From Malania oleifera (taxonomy: Eukaryota; Streptophyta; Magnoliopsida; Santalales; Ximeniaceae): a stretch of 64,000 bases of DNA. The translations under genes were made by a program, and so were the position numbers. Positions 34,722 through 45,907 of this stretch are shown here, in pieces. The stretch lies in contig NC_080418.1 of assembly GCF_029873635.1 (NCBI RefSeq), forward strand, positions 14,859,562-14,923,561, given 5' to 3'. Numbering within the stretch: position 1 is the stretch's first letter; every line of letters begins with the position of its first letter. The notes under the pieces were generated by a model that searched no databases, was not told where the DNA came from, and worked only from the letters and a program-made list of their open reading frames with translations.

Positions 34722-35027
34722 CAAAAAGGGGGAGATTGTTGACTCTATAAGTCCAATCCGGTTTTTGATAATGACAAATCACTTGATATTTGATCTGTGC
34801 ATTGAGTTTGTGAACAGGACTTACATTGAGCATGCACGGAAAGATAATGGGTCATGGATGCCATAAAGTAAAGCTGATACATATTAGAAAGTACCATAGA
34901 ACTCAAAGAGTATGAGAATCAAGATGCAAGCGGCAAAGTTCAAGAATGTCTTTGGAATGGGTATTTAGAACTTATGTACCTACATTTTCGTATGATTTAT
35001 CTTGAGGCTCAATACAACTTAGAATGA
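34722..35027 (+). repeat. Polypurine tract and truncated 3' LTR of copia element B
   Basis: AAAAAGGGGGAGAT directly precedes TGTTGACTC at 34737. The LTR copies its partner for 291 bp, then ends at 35027 in mid-sequence, next to gypsy element C. Only about 14% of the LTR remains. Confidence 0.88.
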
Positions 35028-35268
35028 ATACCGTGCTCATTACCCTCTATTATAGCGAAGGAATACCGTGGTTACATATAGGTTCTGGGAGATTACAACT
35101 ATTGAAAGAATATTCTCCCCAAAACCATTAAAAACCAAAATACTGCCTATACTATACAAATTCAAAACACATTCCTTAACCCTGGTTCCCACCAAACAAT
35201 TGTGGGTATCACTGGCACATCTGCTCCTCTGATTCCCAAGAAGCTTGCTCTACTACATGGTTGCGCCA

Positions 35269-36340
35269 CTAAATTTTTACCAATGGTATGCTTTTCGTAC
35301 GCAGTTCCTGTTCTTTCCAATCCAAAATTTGCATTGGCACTTCTTTATAAGACAAAGCATCATTGAGCTCTAATGCCTCATATATGATCACATGGGAGAT
35401 ATCAGGGATGTATCTCTTCAACATGAAAACATGAAATACGTCATGAATTCTTGACAAAACTGGAGGTAAAGCCAATCTGTAGGCAACTTTACCATTATTT
35501 CAAGAATTTGGAATGGTCCAATATACCTATGGCTCAGTTTACCCTTCCTCCCGAACCTTGTAACTCCCTTCAATGGTGCCACCTGCAGAAACACATGATC
35601 CCCAGTGTCAAACTCTAATTCTCGTCGGTGAGTATGTGCATAACTCTTCTGCCGACTCTGCGCTATTCTGATTGTATCCCTGATAAGCCTGACTTTATCT
35701 TGAGTTTGTTGTATCAGCTCTGGCCCCAATATCTATCTCTCCCCAATCTCATCCCAGTACAATGGGGATCGGTATTTCCTACCATACAATGCCTCAAATG
35801 GTGCCATCCCAATGTTGGCCTGATAGCTGTTATTATACGTAAACTCTACCAGTGGAATAAATTGTAGCCAACTGCCTCCAAAGTCCAGCACACATGCACG
35901 CAACATATCCTCCAATATCTGTATCATCCTCTTCATCTGTCCATCCGTATGAGGATGAAATACTGTGCTGAATGATAACTGAGGACCCATGGCCTCCTAT
36001 AAACTCCTCTAAAAACAGGATGTGAACCGTGGGTCTCGATATGATACTATGGACACTGGTACGCCATGCATCCTCACTATCTCTTGTATATCTAACTTTT
36101 TCAATCATTTTAAGGAGTAGTTAACTCTGATAGGAAGGAAGTGGGCAGTCTTCATAAGTCAATCAATAACTACCCAGATGGCGTCCCATCCATGTAGTGC
36201 CGGTAGTAACCCAGTGACAAAATCCATCGCTCTATGCTCCTACTTCCACTCAGGAATATGCAGCGGCTGCAAAGACCCCGCTGGTCTTTGATGCTCAACT
36301 TTCATCTGCTAGCATGTCAAACATTGTGCTACAAATTCAA
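35269..36340 (-). pseudogene. Integrase of gypsy element C
   Basis: 35990-35733 carries the end of the catalytic core (FSTVFHPHTDGQMKRMIQ, where the family's glutamate in QTERTIQ has become lysine, so the DDE triad is broken). 35729-35269 holds the GPY/F module (RYIGPFQILE) and the ALPPVLSRIHDVFHVFMLK end, in two frames. Earlier core sequence with the aspartates lies in broken frames up to about 36340. Confidence 0.8.
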
Positions 36341-36352
36341 AAATCTCTCTTT

Positions 36353-36776
36353 TCATTCCACTCCACCAAAAAGATTTTTTCGAAGATCCCTGTACATTTT
36401 AGTGCTACCAGGATGTACCGTATACAAGGATTGGTGTGCTTCTTCCAAAATTTCTTTCTTAATCTCAGTGTCGGTAGGTACACACAACCTAGTACGGAAC
36501 CTCAAGGCCCCATCATTTGAGATACTGAAATCCTTCTCCAGACCATCTTGTACTTTTTGTATAAGCTCTACGTGCTCTACATCACTCCTCTGTGCTGCTT
36601 TAATTATTTCCTGTAGAGTCGATTGCAATACTAAGTTAGCAATAAATACCCGATGATCACCCTCTACAAGTGCTATCCCCAATCTCTTTAGATCCATCTG
36701 AATCGGATGCTGAATTGCCACTGCAGACACTGATGCACCCACTAATTTTCGGCTCAAGGCATCAGCCACCACATTA
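36353..36776 (-). pseudogene. RNase H end and integrase zinc domain of gypsy element C
   Basis: Begins with MVADALSRKL, the last motif of RNase H, and runs to [21 protein letters not shown], the zinc domain of integrase, ending in a frame break. The upstream part of RNase H lies on the far side of the solo LTR at 36782-39002. Confidence 0.82.
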
Positions 36777-36781
36777 GCCTT

Positions 36782-39002
36782 TGTTGACCTTATTGGTCAC
36801 GCCCAGTTTTGATTGTGACAAATACTCATTGTATCTAATGAGTGTTTTAGTTTTTGTGCAGGAATCAAGAATGATAAGATCAAGATGTGCACAAAGCAAG
36901 AAAAGCTTGAAGGCCAAATCATATTCTTTGTAATATATCTATATTGGTCTGTAATAGTAATTAGGGCATTTGGTTTGTAATAAGCTCACACACATCACAT
37001 GTATGATTAACTACGTAAGCTCAAACCGAACCAAGAATGAGATAGGACCTTAGGGTGCACTCGGTCGACCAATAGACCGACACTGAATTTTTTCGGTGCT
37101 TTCAAAATTGGACTCCAAGTGACCTTAGGACACACACACATTCACATATATTTGTTAGGCACTTGAATAGGAATTGTTTGGCTCAATACGGGACCGAAAT
37201 GCACACTTGGTGCACCTTCGGTCGATCGAGACTTGTAGTTCAAAAGGTACTGGTCGACCGAACCGGCCCTGGGTCAATAGTTTGACCAAGGCCCGGTCGA
37301 CCGAGCCCTCATAGTTCATTTGACCCCGGTCGACCGAACCCCCTGGGAGTCAACATTTTGACCTCCCGGTCGACCGACCACTTTTGTACTCCAACGACCT
37401 GGTCGACCGAAGGGTCTTGGGAGAACTCCCAACGGTCTGGTCGACCGAGCCCTTCAGTTCAAAATAGTCCTGGTCGACCGAACCTCGGAATTTTGGAAAA
37501 TCGCCTTCCTCGGTCGACCGACCACTCAGTTCAAAATAGCCTTGGTCGACCGAACCACTTCTGGTCGACCGGACCTCTCGGGTTGCACCCATTTTTACCG
37601 TGGTTAATATTTTTCTAAACAGGGTTAAAATGCCTTAAACGTCATTAAACTTTTCTAATAATACCCAGTAGGTCCCCAACGGTCATATTTTCTCCCTTGC
37701 CTATATATATGAGTTCATTTGAGAAAATTAAGAAGAGATTAGCCACTTTGATTAGGGAAAATTCTTTGAAAAACCAAAACCCTATAATACTCATTTTATT
37801 ACTCAAACCACTCATACTTGCCTTCTATCATTGCCTACATATTTTGTAAGTTGATTGAGTGTTTTGTTTCAAAGGTTTACTCTCCTTATGCTACTTGTTT
37901 GACACGATTTTCTTGAGAGCCAAACCTAAGGATTCTTAGGAGGCTTTTGCTAATACGCATTTCCTAAGAAAACCTTGTTAGATCTTCTAAGCTTGCACTT
38001 TCATTGCAAGATCTTGAGAAGAGTGTATTTGTTTTTGTTTGCAAAAACTTTTCAAACACTTCCAAATATCTATTGTACTTTTATATTGCAAAATACTTTG
38101 AACAGATATTTGCTTGTGTGATTGTGATCTTTGTTGTAATATTCTTTCACTCATATATTATTTTCTGAATACAAAGATTACATGTCTTTTGCAAACCAAG
38201 CATATACATCGTTTAATACTTACATGCTTGAGATATCTTAATGATTGAAATACATAAGACTTGACGTCTTTGTGTGAACCTATTTGTTGAATATCTTGTG
38301 ATACAAAGATTGTTTGTTTGACACTCTCACGTACTCTTTACACCTATAGAAAATACCTTTGAGAGTTGAATCATCTAGACCACATTGAGCTTACAAATTA
38401 TTTCATATTTGTGGTGTATATTATTGCGCGAATTTGGGTACATATTTGCTTTACTTGAAAGCACAATCACTGTACCATTTCATTGTAATACACTTTAGTT
38501 GTATTTCCAGGCACGGGCCTGAAGAGGGAGACTAGCCCTGGAATAGTCCCGGATTGGCTTAGACCCAGTTAGGAAAGCTAGGTGCATCGTCCTGTTAAGG
38601 CGTGTAGGTTGAGGTCAGCCCCGCTAATTTACTTGGTTAAGGTTGAGGTCAGCCCTATGTTAATTTGACCTGGTTGTAAACGGTGTCGCTCCACCCTTAA
38701 GTGAGCTACTAGTGGAATCCTCAAGCTTGCGATCTTGAGGCGGGGACGTAGGCACAGTTGGCCGAACCCCGATAACATATCGTGTGTTTGCTTACATTTC
38801 CGTACTTTACATTTACCGCACATGTATGTTATGGGTGAATGATGCGTATGACTTAATTTTCATATTATATTTATCTACGCATTTGGAAATTGCATAGACA
38901 GGCCTTAGGTTGTGCATATACTGTTGTTGAATACATTAACCTAGGAGAAAAAGTTTAAAATTCCAATTCACCCCCCCTCTTGGGAATACCCAAATTCTAA
39001 CA
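36782..39002 (+). mobile_element. Solo LTR of a SIRE-like copia element, plus strand
   Basis: 2221 bp, begins TGTTGACC and ends ATTCTAACA, flanked by a perfect 5-bp duplication GCCTT (36777-36781 and 39003-39007). It carries about twelve CGGTCGACCG-type palindromes (37060-37580), a TATA box at 37701-37710, and the conserved GTAGGC...GGCCGAACC motif at about 38742-38778 near its end. There is no internal sequence, so it is a solo LTR. Confidence 0.93.
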
Positions 39003-39007
39003 GCCTT

Positions 39008-39599
39008 TCTCAGATAATAACTGATGGTGTAGTCGTAATCCTTTATCAACTCCAACCATCTTCTCTGCCTTATGTTCAATTCTTTCTATATGAAAAAGTA
39101 TTTCAAACTCTTGTGATGAGTAAAAATTTCACCTAGCCCCATAAAAATAATGTCTCCAAATCTTTAGTGCATATACCACTGCTGCTAACTCCAGATCATG
39201 GGTAGGGTAATTCTTCTCATATTTTTTCAACTGTGGTGAGGCATAAGCTATCACTCTCCTCTACTGTATCAAAACACAACCAAGCCCTTTATGCAGTGCA
39301 TCATTGTAAATCACGAAACCCTCATCACCTAAAGGAATCATCAACACCAGTGCAGTGATGAGCCGCTGCTTCAACTCCTGGAAGCTCTGTTCACAATCAT
39401 CAGACCCCTTAAATTTCACCCCTTTCTTGGTCAATCTAGTCAACGGAAACGACAATTTAGAAAAACCATCTACAAACCTATGGTAGTATCCAGCAAATCC
39501 CAAGAAACTTTTGATTTTTGACACATTCTTCAGTCGTACCCAATCTACTACTACCTCAATCTTACTTGGGTCTACTGAAATACCACCCCTGGAGATCAC
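39008..39599 (-). pseudogene. RT connection and RNase H of gypsy element C
   Basis: VDPSKIEVVVDWVRLKNVSK and FLGFAGYYHRFVDGFSKL are the RT thumb. VIYNDALHKGLGCVLIQ is the RNase H start, with the catalytic aspartate of YSDAS replaced by asparagine. Broken sequence of the rest of RNase H continues to the solo LTR border. Confidence 0.82.
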
Positions 39600-39635
39600 A
39601 TGTACAAGGAAGGTAACCTACTCTAGCCAGAACTC

Positions 39636-40716
39636 TCATTTTTTGAATTTCACAAATAGTTTCCTTTCCCTCAGTACCTGAAGTACTATCCTAAGATGTT
39701 CCTCTTGCTCCTCTGGGCTCTTTGAATACACTAGTATATCGTTGATAAAAATAACCACAAACTGATTTAAATACTGGTGGAATACCCTGTTCATCAAATC
39801 CATAAACACTACAGGAGCATTTGTCAGTCCGAACAACATAACTAAAAACTCGTAGTGGCCATACCGACTCCTGAATGCCATCTTCGAAACATAGTATACC
39901 CTAACCTTTACCTGATGATACTTAGACCATAAATATATCTTTGAGAAAACTTGTGTCCCCTGTAATTGATAAAAAAAATCATTGATGCGAGGAAGCGGGT
40001 ATTTGTTCTTGATAGTCACTTTGTTAATTTCTCGGTAGTCGATGCACATTCTCATCGACCCATCTTTCTTTCTCACAAACAATACTGACGCTCCCCAGGG
40101 CGACACATTGGGTTGAATAAATCCCTTGTCCAACAGTTCCTTCAATTGTTCCTTTAATTCTTTTAGCTTTGCCGGTGCCATTCCGTATGGTTCTTTCAAA
40201 ATTGGTTTAGTCCCTAGTACTAAATCAATAGAAAACTCAACCTCACGATCAGGAGGTACTCCCAGCAAATCCTTGATAAAAACATCAAGAAAATCCCTCA
40301 CTATCGGGATATACTCTAATCTCAATTCTTCTTCTGATACCACCTTTACATAGGCCATATAACCCAGACAACCCTGTAGCAGCAATCACCTCGTCTGAAT
40401 GGCAGATAACAATTGTGGTGGGGTACGCACACAAGACCCCATAAACCTATACTCTTGACCCCCTGGAGGTCTAAACACTACCTCCCTCTGATGACAGTCT
40501 ATACTGGCATAGTGAGCAGCTAGCCAGTCCATCCCCAGTATCACATCAAACTCATGCATATCCAAGACCATTAGCTCAACTAATAAAATCCTCCCCTGAA
40601 TTCATACCAGACATATGCTAAGAACTTTATCACATATCCCCACAGCCCTCGTTAGTGTAGCAACTAGAAAACTGACACCCAATTGCTATGTTTCTAACCC
40701 ATAAAATTAATAAACT
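39636..40716 (-). pseudogene. Protease end and reverse transcriptase of gypsy element C
   Basis: FDVILGMDWLAAHYASIDCH is the protease end. The RT follows with [20 protein letters not shown], where the tryptophan that is a stop in the other two gypsy copies is intact. The first catalytic motif reads [11 protein letters not shown] (aspartate to tyrosine) and the second [10 protein letters not shown] (first aspartate of the DD pair to asparagine). Two metal-binding residues are thus lost, so reverse transcription is not possible. Confidence 0.85.
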
Positions 40717-40721
40717 CCTGG

Positions 40722-43700
40722 TATAACGACCCGAAGAATAATGGTATTTAAATAATAAAGAGGGAAGGAAATGGGAATAGAAACAGAAGGAGGCAGTAGA
40801 TTTCGTGTTCGTTGACAGTGTTGCACTTTGGCTGTAATAACCCAAGGAATTTTCTTATGACCTCATCGACGAACACAGGGGATTCGTCGATGAGGGTACA
40901 AGGGGTCTCGTCGACGAGGGCATGTTTCGTCGACGAGAAGATATCAAGAGGATGTTTTGGGCTATTCTGAATTTCGTCGATGAAGGGGAGAGTTCATCGA
41001 TGAATTGCTTCTTAGACTCGTCGACGAGATGATGTGGCTCTTCGATGAAGGCCGCAGTATAGATAGTGTAAACCTCAGATTTTTACGCAGGATTTTAAAT
41101 AGAAAGTCTCTCTCTTCTCTCTCTACGGTATCTCCTCCATCTCTCTTCGATTTTGGCCCTATCAATCGCCGAATCGATGATCTGAGGCCACCACGACGCT
41201 CCTGGTGAAGTTCTCTCCAAGTTTATCGAGGCGGATCGTCGGTGGGATCAAGTTGAATTTCTCCTCACGTTCAGGGTAAGGTCTTTTATTCGAAATTAGG
41301 CTTTCCAGAAGTTGTAAGAAATGAAGTAGACAGAGAAATAATGATGTTTTGTTATGGTGAATGTTGTTTTTAGGGAGTTGAGTGGGAAACCCTGCGCGTG
41401 TAGGACCGATATTAAGTAGGGGCTTTCCAATAGTCAGGTAAAGGAAACATGCTATGCTAGGAAATTTCATTATGATTTCAGTACAAAATATAGGTTGTTG
41501 TCAAATTATTAATCAAACTATATATACGGTTTTCAGAGCCTAATTATGATAATATTTATTAGTGTGGCTTAAGTTGATTAGAGTACAATACCGTATTTAT
41601 ACAAACCATGAATACCATGTCAAATGAAGAATAGCTTCCCAAAAGGGGGGGTGAATTGGAAATCTTTTAATTTTATTTGATTTTTAAGTTTTCTAATTTT
41701 AATAACCCAGAAAAATACAACATATAACAACACTTAAGAAAATTGGAATTTAAAATAATAATTCAATCAATGTAATCAATCAATCAATAACATTTAGGCT
41801 TCCGTTGCTTTCCCTGTAACCTTTTATTATTTACTTTACTTGATTAAGATTTCTGCAAATTAATCAACGTACTCCCCTTTTGGGTTTCCGCAAAAGATTA
41901 ATCAAAACGTACTTTCTATTGATCAAGAACTTAATTTAAATCTTGCAACCTGCACTCATAAATTTTATAACAAAAGCGAATAAAGTATGTAAATTAAAGT
42001 AGAGAGAAGGAGACAAGAGTTTTTACGAGGTTCGGCTTCAACATAGCCTACGTCCTCGCCTTTGGCAAAAACACCAAAGGATTTCACTATCTCAGTTCCT
42101 TTACCTGGTGGAACAATATCAACTTGCAATGCACTCCTTCAATTAGGCTAAAGCCTGCCTCTCCAAATAACAACCCCTTATTTGGTTCAACGATTCAACA
42201 ACTCAGAATCGTTTAAGAAAGATAACGAAGGAATATGTGTACAAAAGAGAACTCTCACAGTAGAGTGAATTAATACACCAATAAGCTCACTTTATACCTC
42301 AAAGTAATTTAAATATAAGAATTTTCAAGCTCAATTACTTGGTATGGATTATCAAATAATTTTCCAAAGGAGATAAAAATTTTGATCGTTGGAAAACTTA
42401 ATTTCAGAATGTAAATCGATTTCAGATCAGTGAGTTTATCTTAAAAGAATTTCAGATCCTTTGAAAACAAAATTTTGAATACTTGAAGATTAGTTAATCT
42501 AAAACCTTTAAAAAAAAACTTACTTTGATCTAAAAGCCTTTGAATATCTTTGGATCAGAAAAGTTGTTGAAAAACACTTGATTTGGAAACTTTAGAGGAT
42601 TTCTCAATTTCAAAATTCTTTTGAATATTTCATCAAAGTTCTTTCTCTCTATCTTTGTACTTTCTTTTCTCTTATCTAAAATGTTTGAGATTAGAACTAT
42701 TTATAGAGTTTTTTGAAATCATCCATTACTCCCAAAGATTCCTAAAATTCATTTCCAAATATTTTGAAATAAATATGTTTAAAAACATGGTTTAAAAAAT
42801 CTTCTCTTTTTAAGCCCTTTTTATTTATTAAAAAAAAAAAAACTTTTTAGAGTATATATGTTTAAAAAAAATATTTTTGATTTTCCAAATATTTTGAAAT
42901 GAATATGTTTAAAAACTTCACTATTTAAAAAAATTTTCTTTTCTTAAACCCTTTCTTTTTATGGATTTAAGAAATATTCTTTAGAGTGTATACATAAAAA
43001 CATATTTTTTGAATTTTTATGAGCTTCAAATTTCTTTATACTTAAGATTTACTTTGAAGTACTTACATTTGAGAATATCCTTAAAAGTATAATCTAGTCT
43101 TCAAAACTTGTTCTTCCACCATCTTTGTAGTTGCATTCTTTCCTTTGAGTTTTTCACAATATGACTTCATTCTTCATGCTCTTTGTCATCCATGAACTTT
43201 CTTATACACTTGAGCTCTGTTATTTTCCTAAACACTTTTACTTGAAACATATTAAATATATCATTTGATTTGTTATCATCAAAATAAGAATTGTAAGCCT
43301 TATTAGGCCAACACCATGTTTACAGTTTATGAACAGAAATACCATGATATTTACATACTTATAGAATAACGGACTTTCAGTATACAGTATACTAAGAAAA
43401 ATGTATTTTTCAGTAATTCCAGAATAATCAATTTTTCAGTACCATAACGTCCCGATATTTAGTTATACTGATAAAAGTTTAGTTACATGAAATCAATTTT
43501 TCAGTTAGTTAATTTAGAATTTCAGATAAATTCTGTGGGGTTATGGTTATTTCAGAAACCATGGTAAAACAGTATGTTAAAGATATCAACTACCTATATA
43601 GTATCAGACCCTGATGGATCAGATGCAGTAGAGCATGGTACTATAGCTACAGACATTCAGTTCAGAGTGCAACAACTTTACTCAGACAGTAAGTGGTATG

Positions 43701-44381
43701 AGGTCGATCGTGTCCATGTCGGGACATGCTCTCCATCATATATGGATTGAGCTGGCCGATCAGACTGTTAGAGTTTAGTTGACTTAACCTAGTCGGCTAG
43801 CCAGGGTGGGTCCCGCCTTCGGGCCGCGCAACGCTATCATGAGGGGTTAAATCATGACATACAACCATCTAGGGAAATTTTCTTAGATGTTGTAAGTATA
43901 AGTAGATTTCCAGAAATAGTATTAGTATTATGAAAAGTAAATTTATATGGTTTTAATATATGTTAGTTATACCAGCATTTACAATTTCAGTTATCCATGA
44001 TATTATTTTTAAATTGGATTATTTTTACAGAAATATAACTTAGTAACCACACACTAGTAATAGCATGTTTCGTCTTACTGACCGTCGTCTCACCCCAGTG
44101 TTGAATTATTTTTCAGGTGAACCAACTAAGAGAGCAGATCAGGCTCGTAGATAGAAGGGCTGTTAGTCTGCCCTGTTAAAGGTGAGTGGTATTTTTGGGT
44201 AGTATTTTTGTGTGCCCTAACTTCAGTAGGGATTAGTTTTGAGGAGAACAGTGATTTATGTATAATTTATGGGATATTTAGACGCTCTGGTATTGTAATT
44301 TATGTGGCTTCCCGTTGTTTAGGTTAATGTTTTGATATTAAAATAGGGGAAAAGATTTTATTTTGTTGGTAGGACGTTACA
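40722..44381 (+). mobile_element. Solo LTR of a Ty3/gypsy element with a duplicated 5' terminus
   Basis: Flanks CCTGG (40717-40721) and CCTCG (44382-44386) match at four of five bases, and removing the unit plus one flank copy restores a protease alignment of normal length, which supports these limits. It starts TATAACGACCC (resembling the start of the LTR at 21067-23271 read in sense). After 111 bp a second terminus, TGTAATAACCCAAGG, appears at 40833. A GTCGAC palindrome array (40855-41050) and a TATA-like AGTATAGATAG (41056-41066) follow. It contains the LTR at 41620-43313 and ends GGACGTTACA. Confidence 0.78.
41620..43313 (-). mobile_element. Solo LTR of a copia-like element nested in the gypsy solo LTR
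   Basis: 1694 bp flanked by a perfect CCATG duplication (41615-41619 and 43314-43318). In the minus sense it starts TGTTGGCCTAATAAGG and has a TATA box at 42706-42697. It shows the ACGTAGGC...GAACCTCG motif (42062-42022) of the SIRE-like family. It has no GTCGAC palindrome array. Deepest level of nesting seen here. Confidence 0.85.
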
Positions 44382-44386
44382 CCTCG

Positions 44387-45634
44387 GTGATAAAAGAATG
44401 AGTTGCCCCTAGATCAAATAAAAGAGTAGTTGTAATTGATAGAATTGAAACTGTACCTATCACAAAATCTCCTACTACCTCTGCATCCCCCGGTGTCGGC
44501 GCATAGACTCATGTTAGGGCAATATTCCTTTTTTGTTTGCCTCGTGGTACCTGGAGACCCCCTCTAAATAGTCTATAAGCAGGCGCAATGACTAGCTATG
44601 CTCGGCAGTCTCTCGCCATATACTTAGGCTAATAGCACTGATAACATATCACCTCCCTGACCCGACATTTCCCTAGGTGTTCTCTTGTAGCATATGGGGC
44701 AAGCAGGGGGCATCTGCTTGCCTTGCACTGCCCGATCTCCTCCTCCCTATCTCCATCCTCTTCTATTATCCTACCTCCTCCAAGGCCCTCGGATGGACCC
44801 TACCTGAACATCTGGAGGCGCGGGCCTTTTTCCCTAGCTCTATGCCACAACGCCGCCTTGTAAATCACTCTCAATCACTGAAACTCGATCAACTATCTCT
44901 GAGAAAGTCTAAGCCCAAAAAGTTACAACCTGCTTATATAATCCTTGGCTTAGGTCCTCTTCAAACTTTCTCACCTTATTTTCCTCATCTGGCACCGGGT
45001 TTGGAGTAAAGCGAGATAGTTTGATAAATCTAACGACATACTGTTGCACCGTCAAGTGTCCCTTTGTCAAATTGAAAAACTCTACTGCTTTTGCACTCTT
45101 ATTAGCAGCAGGAAAGTATCGCTCCAAAAAATATCTTCCTGAAATAGTTTCATGTCATCGCCTGAGATTCTGCCCTTTGTTCCTTTAACATTCTCACCGA
45201 TCTCCACCAGTGTTTAGCCTCTCTCGTCAATTTAAATGTAGCAAATAGAATCCTCTGCTCATTAGTACATGGAAGGACTGCCAACATTCCCTCAATCTTC
45301 TGGATCCAGTCCTTAGTCCTGAATAAGTTAGCCTCTCCAAAAAAATATGGGGGTTTCATACACGTGAACTACTCAATCATACAACTCTGCTCCCCATAAT
45401 TCTTGGCCATCTCCGCCATCACCTTCTAGATGACACTACATAGTACAACTCAGGGTCTCCCCCACTCATACTGGAAGGTCCTGCATCATCCCCTCCAGCT
45501 TGTGCACTACTACTCCCTGGATCCATCCTAAAAAGGGCATAAAACCGTTTTAGAACTCTATTATCATAACTCACTAACACACCCAGCATACTAAAATCCA
45601 CAAGATATTTGGCTATAAATATTTCTCCTAACAC
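44387..45634 (-). pseudogene. Gag and protease start of gypsy element C
   Basis: The ATG of MDPGSSSAQAGGDDAGPSSM lies at about 45526. 45359-45150 has the gag motifs DWIQKIEGMLAVLPCTNEQR and EAKHWWRSVRML. 45127-44909 has ERYFPAANKSAKAVEFFNL and the capsid end. Zinc-knuckle sequence follows in broken frames. Near 44430 the protease triad reads LFDLG, with the active-site pattern D-T/S-G changed to D-L-G, just before the solo LTR. Confidence 0.75.
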
Positions 45635-45892
45635 TCTTAATCCCTATTTAAGATCCAATCCTACCACTCAAAAACATGTTCCGGCAATAGTATCTATGGT
45701 TTTCTAGGAGTCGTCACCTCAAGAAAAACACAGAAAGAACCATGAAACTCTTGCTTCCAAGTTGCAAGACAAAACCCTAAATTCTAATCTCATCCTCTAA
45801 CAACATCTAACTCATATCTCATCAATATCCATTCCTATACTCTGGTATTGTATTCTGCTGTTTACTAATGTCTGTAGAACCTAGCAACCTAG

Positions 45893-45904
45893 GCTCTGAT
45901 ACCA
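45893..45904 (-). other. Primer binding site of gypsy element C
   Basis: The minus strand reads TGGTATCAGAGC three bases from the LTR start at 45908. Confidence 0.88.
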
Positions 45905-45907
45905 AAC

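Larger units (their letters stand above)
25368..35027 (+). mobile_element. SIRE-like Ty1/copia retrotransposon B, 3' end truncated
   Basis: Complete 5' LTR (25368-27508), primer site, gag, protease, integrase, reverse transcriptase, RNase H, polypurine tract and the first 291 bp of the 3' LTR, in copia order (integrase before RT). The 3' LTR ends abruptly at 35027, where gypsy element C sequence begins, so no target duplication can be checked. A solo LTR (27848-29916) splits gag. Many in-frame stops and an internal RT deletion show it is dead. The 291 bp shared by the two LTRs differ at about nine sites by eye, roughly 97% identity. Confidence 0.9.

Noticed and set aside
37060..37580. Regularly spaced palindromes resembling a CRISPR array
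   Set aside because: Repeats are only 10-14 bp, spacers are themselves repetitive, the unit lies inside a plant LTR with target duplications, and no cas genes exist.
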